Source of the DNA: Glossina fuscipes
Lineage: Eukaryota > Arthropoda > Insecta > Diptera > Glossinidae
Length of the DNA stretch: 64,000 nt
NCBI RefSeq assembly: GCF_014805625.2
Contig: NW_023998415.1
Location: 20,217,939 to 20,281,938 of the forward strand
Direction: 5' to 3'
Shown here: positions 24,988 to 37,819 of the stretch, piece after piece
Position numbering within the stretch: position 1 is the stretch's first letter
Layout of the letters: each line of letters opens with the position of its first letter
Position numbers and translations under genes: made by a program
The notes under the pieces: model-generated
Seen by the model: the letters and a program-made list of their open reading frames with translations, nothing else
Told to the model about the DNA's origin: nothing
Databases searched by the model: none

Positions 24988-27900
24988 TTAATGGTGACAT
25001 AGGGAGAGGTTGAAGCGCATGGAGAACAGCAAGCACTCAATTCAGTCACGGCGACTTAATCTTGCTATTTTCACTAATCTTAATATTTTTCCTACTTCCT
25101 CCAGGGATCGATAATATAAAAAAGAAAAAGAGCTTAAAATACCGTAATCAAAATGATAGATGAAAAAAGTCGAGAGAGGATAACCCTGAGAAGTATGTCA
25201 AATATTTAAACTTTAAAAGGAAACAAAAAGGGACAGACGAACAGACAAGCTTTGATCGATATCCAAATTGTGATGAAAAGTGAATCTATCCGAAGTCCAT
25301 GTGGGATTCCACATATATAAATACTTGTACACATACTTGTGGGCGTAGGATTTGATCAAGTAGCGACGAAAAGTGTTCAAATTCAAACAAGTATATGATA
25401 AGACGCCAACGCGACAGTCTTTGTATTTTTGTGCGAAAACCCTCTTTTAATAGTAGACTTAGCAATTTCTTGCGCATCATACTTGTTTGCAGATCCAAGT
25501 ATTCTATGAAGATCATGGCGAGGCCCCGGCAAGGAAATCAGAAAGTAAGGGAATGGAAGATTTCCTTGATTCAAATAAAAATATCTCTTTTCTTGAATAG
25601 TTTCTCTTCAAAGCTTAGTAGATTTCCTTTACAAACAAGATTTGTTGCACATCGAGCCCGCCTCGAAAAGCATACGTTCTTAATATACACTAACAGATTT
25701 TTCTACGGCTATTTCTTTTAATATCACGAGCTGGCTCTTAAAGTCTTATCCGCCAACTTGATCTTAGTTGCTTTCCTGTCAGTTTTTTCAAGAAGCTTTA
25801 CTTAATCATGGTTTTGGTAGCGAAAATCAGTCCTCGCAGATATTGAATAACCAAAGATTCGGTTTAAGCAGAACACGCTTGTGCACATATAACTTACGTG
25901 TTAAGATTTTGAGCATCCGTCCTTATGTCCGTTTGTTATTGCAACATTAGCAAAAAAGAAAAGAGTTAGTCAAAGTTTGCAGGCGTAGATTAACTATGAA
26001 AGTGGGCTTTCCTCAACTCGGAGAAAACGATAGGTAACAAAATAGAAATTTCAAAACATTACTGTCGGTTTATGATCATTACGGGTCTGCTTAATGATGA
26101 TTGCTTTCGAGACGAATGGCAATTTCTTTGTTATTTCACTTTTGCTGTTACGACATGATATTTAATTATTTGATTTTTAATTTATTTAAATAATTTTTTT
26201 TTTTTTTTTTGAAAAATTTCCCTAACAAAAGTATACATTAATTGTTAAGGTTATTGCGGATTTTGAAATAAATTTTGCAGTTTTTTTTCGCACTGTAAAT
26301 GTATAAAAACATTCTTAGAAACTTTCACGTCATCATCAAGTAATAAATTTGTTTGTCTTTTTTTTTAGAAAGGAAATCTTTTCGGAGCTGTCTTATTTTT
26401 TCTCTCTCACTCGCGCTTGTTGTTTCTTTTTTTCTTTTCTTATTTTTTTTTGCAACCCTACCGCATGTAAACTACACGCTGCCCTAACTTATATAACTTT
26501 ATTAAAATCTATGAGATTTTTCAGTGAAAACATGAAAACATTTTGTTGATGAAGGACAAAATAATATTTTTATATGTTCTTTGTACTTATTCTCTATGTA
26601 TATGTGACAGTTTTTAGCACTGAGTTGACATGTTTTTAATTCGATGTTAAGAAAAAAGGAGCTATGAAAACAAAGTGAGAAAGGAATATAAGTTCGTTAT
26701 ACGTATAGGAGGTTGTGTACGTATGTAATGCTAGCATTATTTGGGCATAACAATAAATACATTGTGTCTGCCTAAGTATGCATATCTGCAGAGTAAGCGG
26801 AAATTTACTTCAAAAGAAAGTAAATAAACAATCATCACGAGAAAGGTAAAAGAAAAATAAAAGCAAACGGCAGCATAGGTAACTAATAATTATATACATT
26901 TGGTATATAATCCTTCCCTTGACGACTCTCAAACATTTCAACTTGGCTTACCGCGAATTCCAAACTATTATCCTTGCTTACATGCCTTAGCGGCTAATAA
27001 TCCAGAAAAATTTTCGCTCCTTTCTTTTTTGAGTATCATTTTGAAAGATCATCATCAAATTTAGAAGCGATTGCAGAAACAAGACTTTTGTTAGAAATCA
27101 TATCAAATGAATGTATGTAAGTTGCTAAGTATTCGCTTTAGAACGTATCTGCAATGCCGCTCTCAGAGGTAGTGTTCGATCGATATTGAACATCAAGTTG
27201 AACAATGTATCAAGTTGATGTCTGCAAGATTTGTGACCTCATTACGTATTATTGTGTAAGTAAATGAGATAACTTTTATTATTATTAGAGCTTATACAAA
27301 AAGCTTCCTAATTAACAAAGGTCTATACACCTATACAACTGCGATATTCAAAGAGAAGATTATTTTTCCAGTGCATGTTATTAATAATAATTGGTTTCTT
27401 ACTAATAGACGAAAGCAAAGAGATTTTCATTTCTGCCTTTTTTTATTCCAAGTAAATGTCCATAATGGTTAGCACTAGATTGTCGGGCCGAATCAATTTC
27501 ATTCACTTACAATTTTATTGCAAAGACACTTTTTTTTAAGAAACATTTATTAGGTTTTATTAAATGTATACAAATGCATTGATTCGTTTCCCTTCTCAAC
27601 CCCTTAGTTCCAAAAAACCATATATGCCATATATCGTAATTTAACTGATGCGAGCCATGTTGACTCATTAAATAATGAAAAAGTAAAGAAAACATTAATT
27701 GAGTACAGGCAAGCTTGTTAGAGGGCGGGCGCAGACATCGTTCGTCGATGAGTAAGTGTTCGCTAGCTATAGCCAGATGCCCATTTACTCAATACATGTC
27801 GAATAAATCGAATAGCTATGGCATCAAAACGATTGATTTGTTGAATTCAAGTATCATGCCAACGAAATAGACATAAGGACGTATGTGCTAAACGTAGTGG

Positions 27901-28225
27901 AATAAAATCTGCAAGAAATGTATTTTAGGAACAGAATATATATATATATATATACATGGAAATTGTTTTGAGTAAAGTTTCTTTTCGGTAAAAATCTTCA
28001 TTTTTGATTTTTGAGTTAAATTGACTCATTTGAGGTAAAATAGGTATGTTAGCCAATATCCGGCAATCTGGTGTTAAATGAATAAATCATTTTCCATTTC
28101 CAAGATATGAACAAAACAAGAGAACGAGTCGATTCGACGTGCAACGAGCAAATTGTTACGTACAACTGTATTAGATAAATGTCAACATTGTTAGAAATGT
28201 AATAGTATACGGAATATAAATGTAT

Positions 28226-28275
<50 letters not shown>

Positions 28276-28539
28276 TTATATATATTTAATCATTATATAT
28301 ATATATATTATTATTTATATGCATATATATTATTACACAGATATGCCAAAACCAACTGACTTCGAATAAACAACACGAACGCACAACAACAACAATTTAC
28401 TGGAAAATTGGCGTTTAACATAGCAATGGTCTATAAATTTGTACATGTTACGAATGAAATGCACATTTATGCAGCTAAACATACAAACATATATATTATA
28501 TTTATACGCGCATATAGATAATGTGTGTATTTGCATACA
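24911..28539. other. Non-coding stretch
   Basis: Begins with (TA)n at 24946-24985. A degenerate piece of the dispersed repeat (CAGACGAACAGACAAG) lies near 25231. Opposite-strand frames at 25383-25721 overlap fully and neither is recognisable. (AT)n blocks occur at about 27940-27954 and 28217-28290. No gene is supported. Confidence 0.5.
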
Positions 28540-28540
28540 C

Positions 28541-28559
28541 TAGGTGAGCAAATAAGTCT
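28541..28559. repeat. Candidate 5' terminal inverted repeat of M2
   Basis: TAGGTGAGCAAATAAGTCT resembles mariner ends of the TTAGGTTGGC..ATAAGT type. It matches the reverse complement of the right end (TAAATGCGCAACTAAG) at 12 of the first 16 positions. Confidence 0.6.
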
Positions 28560-28983
28560 CCGAATTTCATATATGTGTAGCGCTAAGGGCTCATATAGTG
28601 GATATAGATGTCAAAAAGTTGCGTTATTTTTTTTCATTTTTCTTTAGCTTGGGCATCCACTAGCAATAACCAAATCGTAATACTAGTGCGCATCAAAAAT
28701 ATGTTACTTTAACGATGAAGATGTCGAGTTTTCTATCATCGAGACCGCATTTGGGAGAAACGTTGCGTTTCAACTTAAACGTGCAAAAAAAAAAAAAAAA
28801 AATTAAGTCGGTGCACACTCGTTGTTTGAGGAAACCCCAGGCGAACATGCGCCATCAAGAACTAGCTCTAAAGGTAGGTTTGAACGGTTTAGTAGCCGCA
28901 ATTTTGATACTCAGGACAAGGAACAATCCGGAGGATCAAAAGAAAAGGAGAAGACGTCGATCTGCAAGTGCGATTGGATGAAG

Positions 28984-28985
<2 letters not shown>

Positions 28986-29024
<39 letters not shown>
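28986..29024. repeat. (TA)n tract at the mariner deletion junction
   Basis: An almost pure alternating AT run sits between the N-terminal and C-terminal transposase remnants of M2, replacing about 400 bp of normal element sequence. It could mark a second TA-targeted insertion and excision or simple repeat growth. Confidence 0.85.
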
Positions 29025-29025
<1 letters not shown>

Positions 29026-29459
29026 CGCTTGGTTAGACCAGGAAGAAGTCGTGAATTACAAGTTGCTGAGACCAGCCGAGATAATTAATGATTATTATCA
29101 CCTACAGATCATAACAGATGAATTTGAAAAATGCATTGTGTGGCAAAGTGCCACAATGGAGTACGAGACAGGAAAGAGAGAATATAGCAGTTCGGGCCAT
29201 CGTAAAACCATTGTTCAGGAAACCGACCAAACATGTGGATCATGTGTGTTATCATACCCAGTTACGTATGGCTTGACTGGACTACCATTGGCCAACTTCG
29301 AAAAGTAAAAAATTAATTTCATCAGCGATTTCGTCTGATCGACATTTTGAAGTTGTATTGCCGAAACATTTATCTGGCAGGGAAATGGTAAAAGTGTGTG
29401 ATAAAACCATTTATGATTTATATTTCTCTTGAATTTTTCAAATTTTCAAAGCCCATGCG

Positions 29460-29475
29460 CTTAGTTGCGCATTTA
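29460..29475. repeat. Candidate 3' terminal inverted repeat of M2
   Basis: CTTAGTTGCGCATTTA, followed by TATA. It is the imperfect reverse complement of the 5' end at 28541, about 40 bp downstream of the last plausible transposase codons. Confidence 0.5.
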
Positions 29476-29476
29476 T

Positions 29477-30125
29477 ATATTATGTTATTCATACAGAATT
29501 AAATAACTTTATTTTTGTTGTTGGTGTTGTTGATAAAATTCAGTTTTGTCTCGTTGTGAAACAATGATGACAGAGCATTGAAGGATAAAAGCATAACATT
29601 TCAATCATTCGGTTTATGTAATATCCCTAAATTACACATAAAAGATTCCGTAAAGCTCTTCACGTGAAATCTTGTAATTAGATTAGTCACAATAATCGAT
29701 AATAAAAAGTGATATAATGTTGTGCATGAATTTCCTAATTATAATACGATTCGAAAATGATTTAATAACCCGCCCGTCTGATCCTTTATCCATGTAAATA
29801 ATTCAGTATGGTAATCAAATACGTGTTTGTGGTTAATGAATGCAGTAAGATTCTGAAAAGATTTAATTGTCCCTTTGATTCATTGTTCGTTGAAATGCTT
29901 AAATGTTAACTCAATTGGTTTCTCGATGTTTCCTAAATTTCAGAGAATTACAGTACATGTTTTATTTTGCAATTAAGGGAGAATACTCTTGACATAAAAT
30001 GCACACATAATGCACTCACCTACTCAGTCGACGATGGCAAGTGTACGAGATTCGCTATCAGCTTAATATATTATAGTTGTAGTTTTCTAGTTACATTTTA
30101 ACAAGGATTTATATAGACATATATA

Positions 30126-30173
<48 letters not shown>

Positions 30174-30719
30174 CATGCACATCTCGAATGGCAGTTGAGT
30201 GACAGTTTACTAAAATCTCTCATATCATAAAATAAAAAATAAATTTGTTGATAATGTTAGTTGTGAATGAATTTATTTTCTGTAAGCACTTTAAATGAGT
30301 TTAGGGCGGAAAAATATAAATATATACACGCATATAACTCAAAAAGGAGGAACTTATATCTGGCTTGAAACGAATCTGTTAACACCCACTAATTGTTTGA
30401 CTGTCGGAGAAGACATGGTAAACACATTAATTTATTCAAGATATATATATCGAATAGCTATATCTGATATCATATATTCCATACATATATTTTACATAAC
30501 ATTTTAACACAATTTGGCTGCACTTTTTAAATGCAATCATCATGATCGACACTTAAATCTGAACTTGAAACGGAGACTTTTTTAAGAGAGAATCTTAGAT
30601 CCGACATAGTGCTCTAAAATATTAAGATGAGGAATTAGGAATGGTATACGTGTACATCAATTTGCTGTAATGTTTTATGTATATATATAGATATATATAT
30701 ATTTTTGTTTTTTTTTTAG
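29477..30719. other. Non-coding stretch
   Basis: AT-rich, with a long (AT)n tract at about 30127-30171 and a shorter one at 30680-30702. No supported gene. Confidence 0.55.
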
Positions 30720-30967
30720 GTTAAATGCATAAAAAAGTATTGCGATCAAATTTTGGACTCAGGCAGAAGAGGGTTGCTCAATGCCATTTTCGATTAACAC
30801 ATACCTCAATCCAAAAATATATACTTTGTATCTTGATTTTCGAAATCCAACATATTTATATGCATTTGACAGAGTTGCCAAATATAATGTACCGCCTATG
30901 TTCGATGATGATATAAAAACAAAATGTGATAGAAAACGAAATCGGAAAAAAAAATGTACCTCGATAT
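30720..30967 (+). other. Weak candidate exon after a T-run acceptor
   Basis: A T-rich tract ends TTTTTTTTTAG at 30719. From 30720 one frame reads VKCIKKYCDQILDSGRRG for 25 codons to TAA at 30795. A second frame from ATG 30781 then reads INTYLNPKIYTLYLDF and on to a basic tail (DRKRNRKKK) ending at 30969. The switch of frame near 30790 could be a frameshift in a decayed gene. No family is recognised, and AT-rich composition makes chance likely. Confidence 0.15.
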
Positions 30968-30969
30968 AA

Positions 30970-33900
30970 AAAGAGCACAGCTTGATTATATTTGCTCATG
31001 TATATGTGTGCGTGCGAGAGATTGAGTAATTTAATTTTCCAAACAACGGTCTTTTCTTCTTTCCTCTTTTCACAAAACAGTTTAATTTTCGGAATAAAAC
31101 TAGAAAACTTTTCAATTTTAATTTACTATAAACGCCAGTAGACAGCGTTTAGTTGAAGTTTTTTCTCTTGCTTTCAGTATTTTCCCCTTCAAAGCTAAAC
31201 CGGCAAAGATTTAAGAATATTTTCATGTTATTCAAGAAACACTCGTTCGAAGCCTTTATTGGCGTGCAAATATTTTTCATTATATATACATTTGGAAATT
31301 TGTCTAAATGTTGGTTTAATAAAAGTGTTCGCAAGTTCGCAAGATTTATTTTTATATCTGAGAGATGTGCTAATCGATTTTTGGTTGAAGGTCCTTGCCA
31401 ATGTCAACGCCTGTCACAAAGAATGTAGAATTTTTGATGGGCCACGCCCTTCCTTCTATCTGTGATTTATGAGTTCTCAACGATCTCTCCTTTACTACCT
31501 CGACTCTCCGATGAATACTATTCGATCTATTTATTCACACAAACTCATCTTCATTACAAAACATTGTGATCTTCTTAGGAAACTTAGGTACAGTTATTGT
31601 AAATATATTTTTTCTTTCTCTTCTCTCAGTTACGCTCCACTGTAAAATGCTTCATTTCTTGTGAATTATATACCGAGTATATCATTGCGTTTGCCACTAT
31701 GCAACCGAATAGTTATGAGGCCATTTTTAATCTAAATAAAATGCACGCCTGCGCATCATAAATGAATCTCAAAAACATTACCCACAAGGCAAAAAATTAA
31801 ATTGTTTTAATATTTGTTTTTCTATACCAAATTTTCATTTCGCGCTTAAAGACACTTAAAGTGTTTCTGATGCGTATTTGCACGATTTCTGTTAATGGCT
31901 TAAGTTTTATTTTGTTTAGTTTTTCATAATTCTTCCCTGAGAAATACATCATCATTGTGTGTACATGTGCAAATGTAATTGACATGTCTAACGGTATACT
32001 ATCGAATGCTCAAATAAATAGTAAAATAAGACAAAAAGTTCTGTTTTTTGTCGAATTCACTCTTATGACTATTGTGATTTTCCGATTTCGATATTGAAAT
32101 TCGAAACTCAAACTGAACGCAAAAGCATTCTACTTAAGAAGAGAACAAAATTTCTTATCATCATTTTTCTTTACGAATTTCTGGTTAAAGAGTCGATAGA
32201 AATGTGAAAAATACCGAAAGCACACACAATAGGTCGCAATATAAGAAGAAAGGAAAGAAAAGGATTGTGGAGAAAGAAGAGGAAGGAAGACGAGAAAGGG
32301 TTTATAAGAAACAAAAATGTTGTACACAAGATTTGAAACGAATCTCCGACACATAACTTCTGCGACAAACTTAGAGAATTCGTTCAGTTTTCTTCTCAAG
32401 ATCATCTTCAGCGACCAATTGCAGTAAATTTTTGTCCACAAAACCATACATGATCTTGTGAATTTCATATTAGTGATCTTGTTTTCAGTTCAGTTGTTTT
32501 AAATGCTTTTAGCGTTACTTGATATATTTGGGACAAATTTCCAATTCACTTAAACACAAAAATTTCAACTAAGAATGAAGTATGCCTCGAAAACGAAAAT
32601 ACGCTGAGAAATATACAAATCCATATATCCAAATATATCTATGAAATGCAGGCAATTATCATTTCTGCGATGTGTAAAGTGTCATGTATTGACTTAACAC
32701 GAAACGCATAACAATTTGAATAACATTTTGAACATGCAATATGTGAACTCTTAAAAGTGATAGGTAAACATTAAAATGATAGTATAGCGCTCGACGTAAT
32801 ATCCATTGATATCGATGCAGAGAAATATTCTCAAAGTTTCCGTTTTGTTAGAAACTGCTTATATAGTTTAGTATCGGCTATATGTTTGCTTAACAAGTCC
32901 TAATATAACAAGAGGCGTTTACATCGAGAATGTCTCTCTCTCTCTCTCTCTCTCCATTCTTTATACGTAATATGAGGCGCATTTATAAATGCATGTTGTG
33001 CCAAATATATGATAAAATTATTCGAACTTCATTCACAGATTCGAGGGTTGTTTTTTTTCGTAAAGAAACTTTGCACATATAAAGAGTAAAGAAAATATTG
33101 AGTCGACGAAGCAAAGCAGAGTAGACTTGAAGACGACGGCTTGGTAGCGAAATGAAAGTATCGCAAACTTATTTTCAATAGTAAAAAAGAAAAAAGAAAG
33201 AGAAAAGGAAATTAGAAGTCTCCGTTATCACAGCTTAATGGCGATAATACCTTGCAATCGCACGTACGTAGGTACGCCAAGCTTAAGCAAAAGCTTTAGT
33301 TAATGTTAATGGAGAAAAGGAAAAAATTAGACGGCCTTTACAGGAAGCTAAAATGAAGTGTTCCATCGATTTCGACGTCACCTCAACATTGATGAATTAA
33401 AAGCTTCTATTTAAAATCGATTCCGTTCACGTCTGTTAACATTTCTTCAATTCGTTTGAGCTTCAGTGCAGTAATTATAAAAATTATTATTGGTTTTACA
33501 TTGCTACCGTTTGCTGCTTTCTTAAACGAATCTATTTTAAAAAGTTGTGGCAAACAGTTGCTTCCAACAGCTAACATAAATTATTAAAGCACTTCTTCTG
33601 CAATTAATTAGCTTAAAACTTAAATAAAACTTCTCCTCGGATACACTTGTCCTCTTCCTGAAAAAATTTAGCTGCGTATATGCTTAGACGGGTGTGGGTG
33701 TGTGTGTGTGTGTGTGTGCACCAAAGAAAATCTGTGCTCATAAAATCATTGAATCAAAATTGAATTTTCACTTTGAATATATTAATATTTAATAATGAAC
33801 GTAGACTCCGACCCAGACAGAAGACGAGCAAGCGACGTTCTTAACAATTTGGAAATAGAAACAAGAAAAAAAGACGAAATTGTAAATTTCACACTACATA

Positions 33901-34264
33901 ACACAACAGACAACACTATAGAGTATATCCTCGATATGAGTGTGCGTATATGTGTGTTTATGTGGAAAGCGGGAAACGGGAAACGTGAAACGGGGGACGC
34001 AAGGTGGGGATTTGTGTGCTTTCCTGTACATATTAAAACTTAGAAATGTAATAAAATATTAATGAAATTCCAAAATAACTGTTGGTAACATCACCATCGA
34101 CATCGACGGCACAAGCTGAACACCGATACCATCATTATCAGTGTATATAGCAATCACACAACGATCTTTATACTTATATATGTTTATTTATTTATAAACA
34201 CATATACGCAGAGAGGCAGCAAAAGTAAACTTGGAAAATCTATTGAATACTTTCGTCCTACATT

Positions 34265-34305
<41 letters not shown>

Positions 34306-34556
34306 TCATTCTATATATTTGCACATATATATTTACAGTGTATATGTATATAAGAGCTGACTAACAGGCCTGCAGAGAAACGTGTTATGTTTTATTTTAT
34401 GGCTTTTTAACATAACATCATATGTAATATATGAGAACAAGTTTTTGTAGAAATCTTTGAAAAACAAACATAAATTGCTTTGCTTTAAAACTCCTCCTCT
34501 CGCTGGAAAAGGAAGTTTAGGATTTTCAAGGTTTTAGGTGAACTTCTCAATTTTAA
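30970..34556. other. Non-coding stretch with microsatellites
   Basis: This contains (CT)n at about 32935-32953, (GT)n at about 33695-33718 and (CA)n at about 34267-34301. Overlapping frames at 31149-31465 on both strands are not recognisable. Nothing else is supported. Confidence 0.55.
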
Positions 34557-34862
34557 TGCGAGGATGAGATGCCTATATTTTCCCAATCGAATCGCACCGT
34601 TCACTACAACGAAAACTACAATATTGATTACATTCATTCTCTCCGTATGCGACACGTATGCCATTCCATAACTTTGCACGACATTCTTTCCTTTTCCGAT
34701 ATAATAAACTCATATGGCTACGACTTGGTTTCAATAGCTTCGGAATTATCGGAATTCTTCCAATTCGAATTATATGAAATGGTTAATAGTTGGTCGCGAA
34801 AACATAACACCGAGCAATTTAAAGTCCCTCCACCTGGTGGGATTCCAATGCGCAGTAATTAA
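34557..34862 (+). CDS. Hypothetical small ORF or terminal exon, 97 codons
   Basis: The frame is open from 34557, with an ATG at 34569 and stop TAA at 34860-34862. The 97-residue product begins MPIFSQSNRTVHYNENYN, contains ELSEFFQFELYEMVNSWSRK, and ends VPPPGGIPMRSN. It lacks simple repeats, has mixed charged and hydrophobic residues, and its codons are not dominated by AT-only triplets. No signal peptide, transmembrane segment or known domain was seen. The first ATG has weak context and TAA lies four codons upstream, so it could be an internal or 3' exon, a small gene, or a chance frame. I do not recognise the family. Confidence 0.3.
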   Translation, partial: CEDEMPIFSQSNRTVHYNENYNIDYIHSLRMRHVCHSITLHDILSFSDIINSYGYDLVSIASELSEFFQFELYEMVNSWSRKHNTEQFKVPPPGGIPMRSN

Positions 34863-36838
34863 CTGTGCTTTATATGGGAATGCACAAGTCACAAAGAGAG
34901 AGACGTAGCACGTTCCAGAGTTTAGCTAGAGATAGTAAATAAATCGAATGAGTTAGTGATATGGAAAGATTTTCATTCATTGCAAGCGGTATTGTGCCTT
35001 TGCCCCTTTCTGCTAAGTATAAGTGAGATAGTATCGGTGCCCGATTAATAAGAGAAATATCACATGCGATTTCTAACCGGCCACGTACTAAGCTCGTATT
35101 AATAACTTGTTGTCTTGTTATTTGTAAATTCACAAAATTCAGGAATGAGCAAAGACGACAAAGAATGTTGAGTGAATTCTGAACTCAGTAGTGTACGCTG
35201 ATCAGGCCCCATTTCCCAGTTGCAATTTTCATAACTACAACGGGTTATATGACAGAGTTTTACGCACTTTATTCAAAAGTTTGCGAAGAAAAAAAAAAAA
35301 AAAAAAGAAGAAGCAAAGTCAAGCTTATGTTAATTATCTTGTGCTGCTTTTCCAATTAGCATCGCGCCACAAAATTCTGAGAGATATCCTATGTCCTATG
35401 TCCTACGTCCAAAGGTTTCTGCCTGTCGACAATTCTCATAGCAAAGACAACTTTAGTAGCAACATTTTAAAAGAATATTCATTGAGAAGCGCGATATACG
35501 CGAAATCTGCTTGTGTTTGAAGACCAAAACAAGTGCCGGGAAACGTCAAGTTTGTGAGACGTGACCGTGCTTTAATCAACCAATCGCTACTATCATAGAT
35601 GTCACGCAGATTTCAATCGATTGGAAGCAGCATTTGCATTTGCGACTCATTATAAAAATCGGACTGAAAACTCCAATGCATATATACCAATCCAATACAC
35701 TTGTATGCATAAGTTTAATATGTATTGTCGTACACTTTTAGTTATTGAATTATTAAAAAAGGAAAAAAAAAAAATCCATATTTTTTCCCTAATTTTCCGA
35801 GTTTTCTTTTCGTATTTCAAAATCTAACTTTGATTACCTGAAATCTACAAAGCTTTTACAATGTTTCAGTAATGCGATATAAACACCAACAACCGTGGCG
35901 TTCAAGTGGAATTTTATCTTTGCATTAGATGGTGTTGGTAACGGTGATAGTGATAGTATGTGTTAGTAAATGTTCTTTCTTGAAAAGGCGCAAGCTTTCG
36001 TTTTTCCTACTAAGGTAGATGATGCGCCCCTTCCTGCCATTTCCTTAATTCTACAATTCCTCGGTGTTATTAAAATATCATACAAACAGACAATCGAGGC
36101 GTCTTTTCTTCCTTTTTCTAAGCCAACAAGCAGCACTAGTACGCTGCCAGCTTTACCTTATGCTTATTTAACAATTTTTCTCATCTTCGTTCGGTATTAT
36201 AGTGTGCAGTCGAGTTTGTTGGATATTTGTGTGAATGAGTTTATAAAAGCAAGAGTGTTGAGTAAGCATCTCAACAATTTCTAAATGGTATTTTTTCTTT
36301 CACATATTTAACAAATTTTTTCTTCCCTTTTCCGTTACTTGCCTACCCCTTGCCCGTATTATTTTCATCATTTCTTTTCATATAATTTTCAATTATGTAT
36401 TTTATGCTACCACAACTAAAGCCATCAGAATTGTATTTTTTTTTTTTTTTTTTCTCAAGCCATAGATTAAATTTTGTATGTCTGCTATTGCTTGTTGTTG
36501 TTGCTGTTGTTGCTGTTGTTGTTGTTGCTAGTACAGGTTGGTTTTCAATTTATAAATTTATACATATATGTGAGCATACGTGTGTGTGTGTGTGTGTGTG
36601 TGTGCGTGTGTGCATATATGGTTGTGTACACTTGCTCTACTTTCAGTTTTCTTTTTTTCTTTGTTTCCTTTCTTTCTCTTTCTCTCTCACACCTTTTCAA
36701 CTAACTGTCTTTTATACCTCAAAGGGGTTATGTTATTGGTTTCCATCACCTTTTTGCGGTTATAAAATATATACGATGAAATTGAAAGTGTTTGAATTGA
36801 ATTGAGTTTTATAAGTGGTTCTGTTCAGTAAAATGCCA

Positions 36839-36878
<40 letters not shown>

Positions 36879-37707
36879 TACATGTGTTTCGTTGCACATA
36901 CACCTGTAAAATGTTAAAATGTTCATAATTTTTCTTCTTTTTTATTTTTTTTGTTCTCCGCATCGCGTATATTACTTTTATGCTCTCTATCGACGTTTTC
37001 TTGATGCGCTAGTTTGCCTGTGTAGTTGAGTGTGGAATATTTATACACACCTTTCCGTGTGGCCGTGCGTGGATTTTATGGCATTTGAAAAATACTTTGG
37101 AAATGTGCTGGAAAAATTCTATGGAAATTATGGCAATTTTAGCGGTTTAAGCCTAAGGGCAGAAACTCTTAGCTTATCTAGTAGCTGCTATGCTTTCCTG
37201 GAAATATTTACAGTTGTTTATTGGAAGAATTTTTGTTAGAAGAACTAACTGACTGTGAAATGAAATAGGCGAACATTGCAAACTTGATAAAAAAGATTGA
37301 AGCGTTTTGTTTTTTTTTTTTGTGTGTTCTTTGGAAAGCAATTTAAATTTGTTTACCTTTGTTTATGTTTTCTTTTTCTTTTTTTTTTTTTTTTTTGGGG
37401 CAAAATATATTAAACGTATTGAAAATGTACTCCTTAAAATAGGAATCAATAAAGTAATTTTTAGAGAGAGAAATTCGGCCGTGTTAAGGATAATCGGTCC
37501 TCGAAGGTATTCAAGCTGGGCATTTCAAAAGATATTGTCCTTAATTAGTTTTGCCTTAGCCTAACGCTTTCATGGGCAGTAACAGTTTCATTGAGGTGCA
37601 AAAAATGACTGTCAATTTATGTTAAGATTAGTTGTAACATTAAAAATCTGACTACATACATTTGCTAAGTGGAGTTAGAAGATCGTATTTTAATCGACAA
37701 ATGCCAC
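34863..37707. other. Non-coding stretch with CA/TG microsatellites
   Basis: (TG)n at about 36580-36604, (CA)n at 36842-36873, T-runs at 36437-36453 and 37310-37321, and GTT/GCT triplets at 36487-36530. The frame at 35191-35520 begins with GTG and spans an A-run. The frame at 35970-36284 is Ser/Leu/Phe-rich with no domain. Neither is accepted as a gene. Confidence 0.55.
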
Positions 37708-37777
37708 GAATGCTATAGCATTCACGACAATAAAGTCTAAATTTTTCAGCTGGGATGACTTGAATGCTATAGCATTC
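37708..37777. promoter_or_regulatory. Paired perfect 16-bp palindromes
   Basis: GAATGCTATAGCATTC occurs at 37708-37723 and again at 37762-37777. Each copy is its own reverse complement. The 38-bp spacer is unrelated to the repeat. A duplicated perfect palindrome is unusual in otherwise degenerate intergenic DNA and could be a dimeric protein binding site. No known factor is assigned. Confidence 0.45.
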
Positions 37778-37819
37778 ATATAAGAGAGAACATGAGTAAA
37801 AGGGACAATGAGAGAATCT

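Larger units (their letters stand above)
28540..29476 (+). mobile_element. Internally deleted mariner transposon, copy M2
   Basis: The transposase remnant starts MSSFLSSRPHLGETLRFN (ATG 28721), as in mauritiana-type mariners (MSSF...HLRE.LLF.FN.KK). A 19-A run inside it gives QKKKKK. After a frameshift near 28875 it reads RFERFSSRNFDTQDKEQSGG, the conserved WF.RF.SG.FD..DKERSGRP stretch. The middle, including the first catalytic Asp, is gone and (TA)n lies in its place. Coding resumes at 29030 with WLDQEEVVNYKLLRPAEI, matching WWDQ.GVVYYELL.P.ET. It then decays through MA*LDYHW (family: LAPSDYHLF) and GLTGLPLANFEK (family: HGL.GQ.F.S.E..K). Candidate inverted ends lie at 28541 and 29475. Usual full length is about 1.28 kb; this copy is about 0.94 kb and non-functional. 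Confidence 0.85.

Noticed and set aside
35191..35520. 109-codon plus-strand frame
   Set aside because: Starts at GTG, runs through an 18-base A-run giving poly-Lys, no ATG near its start.
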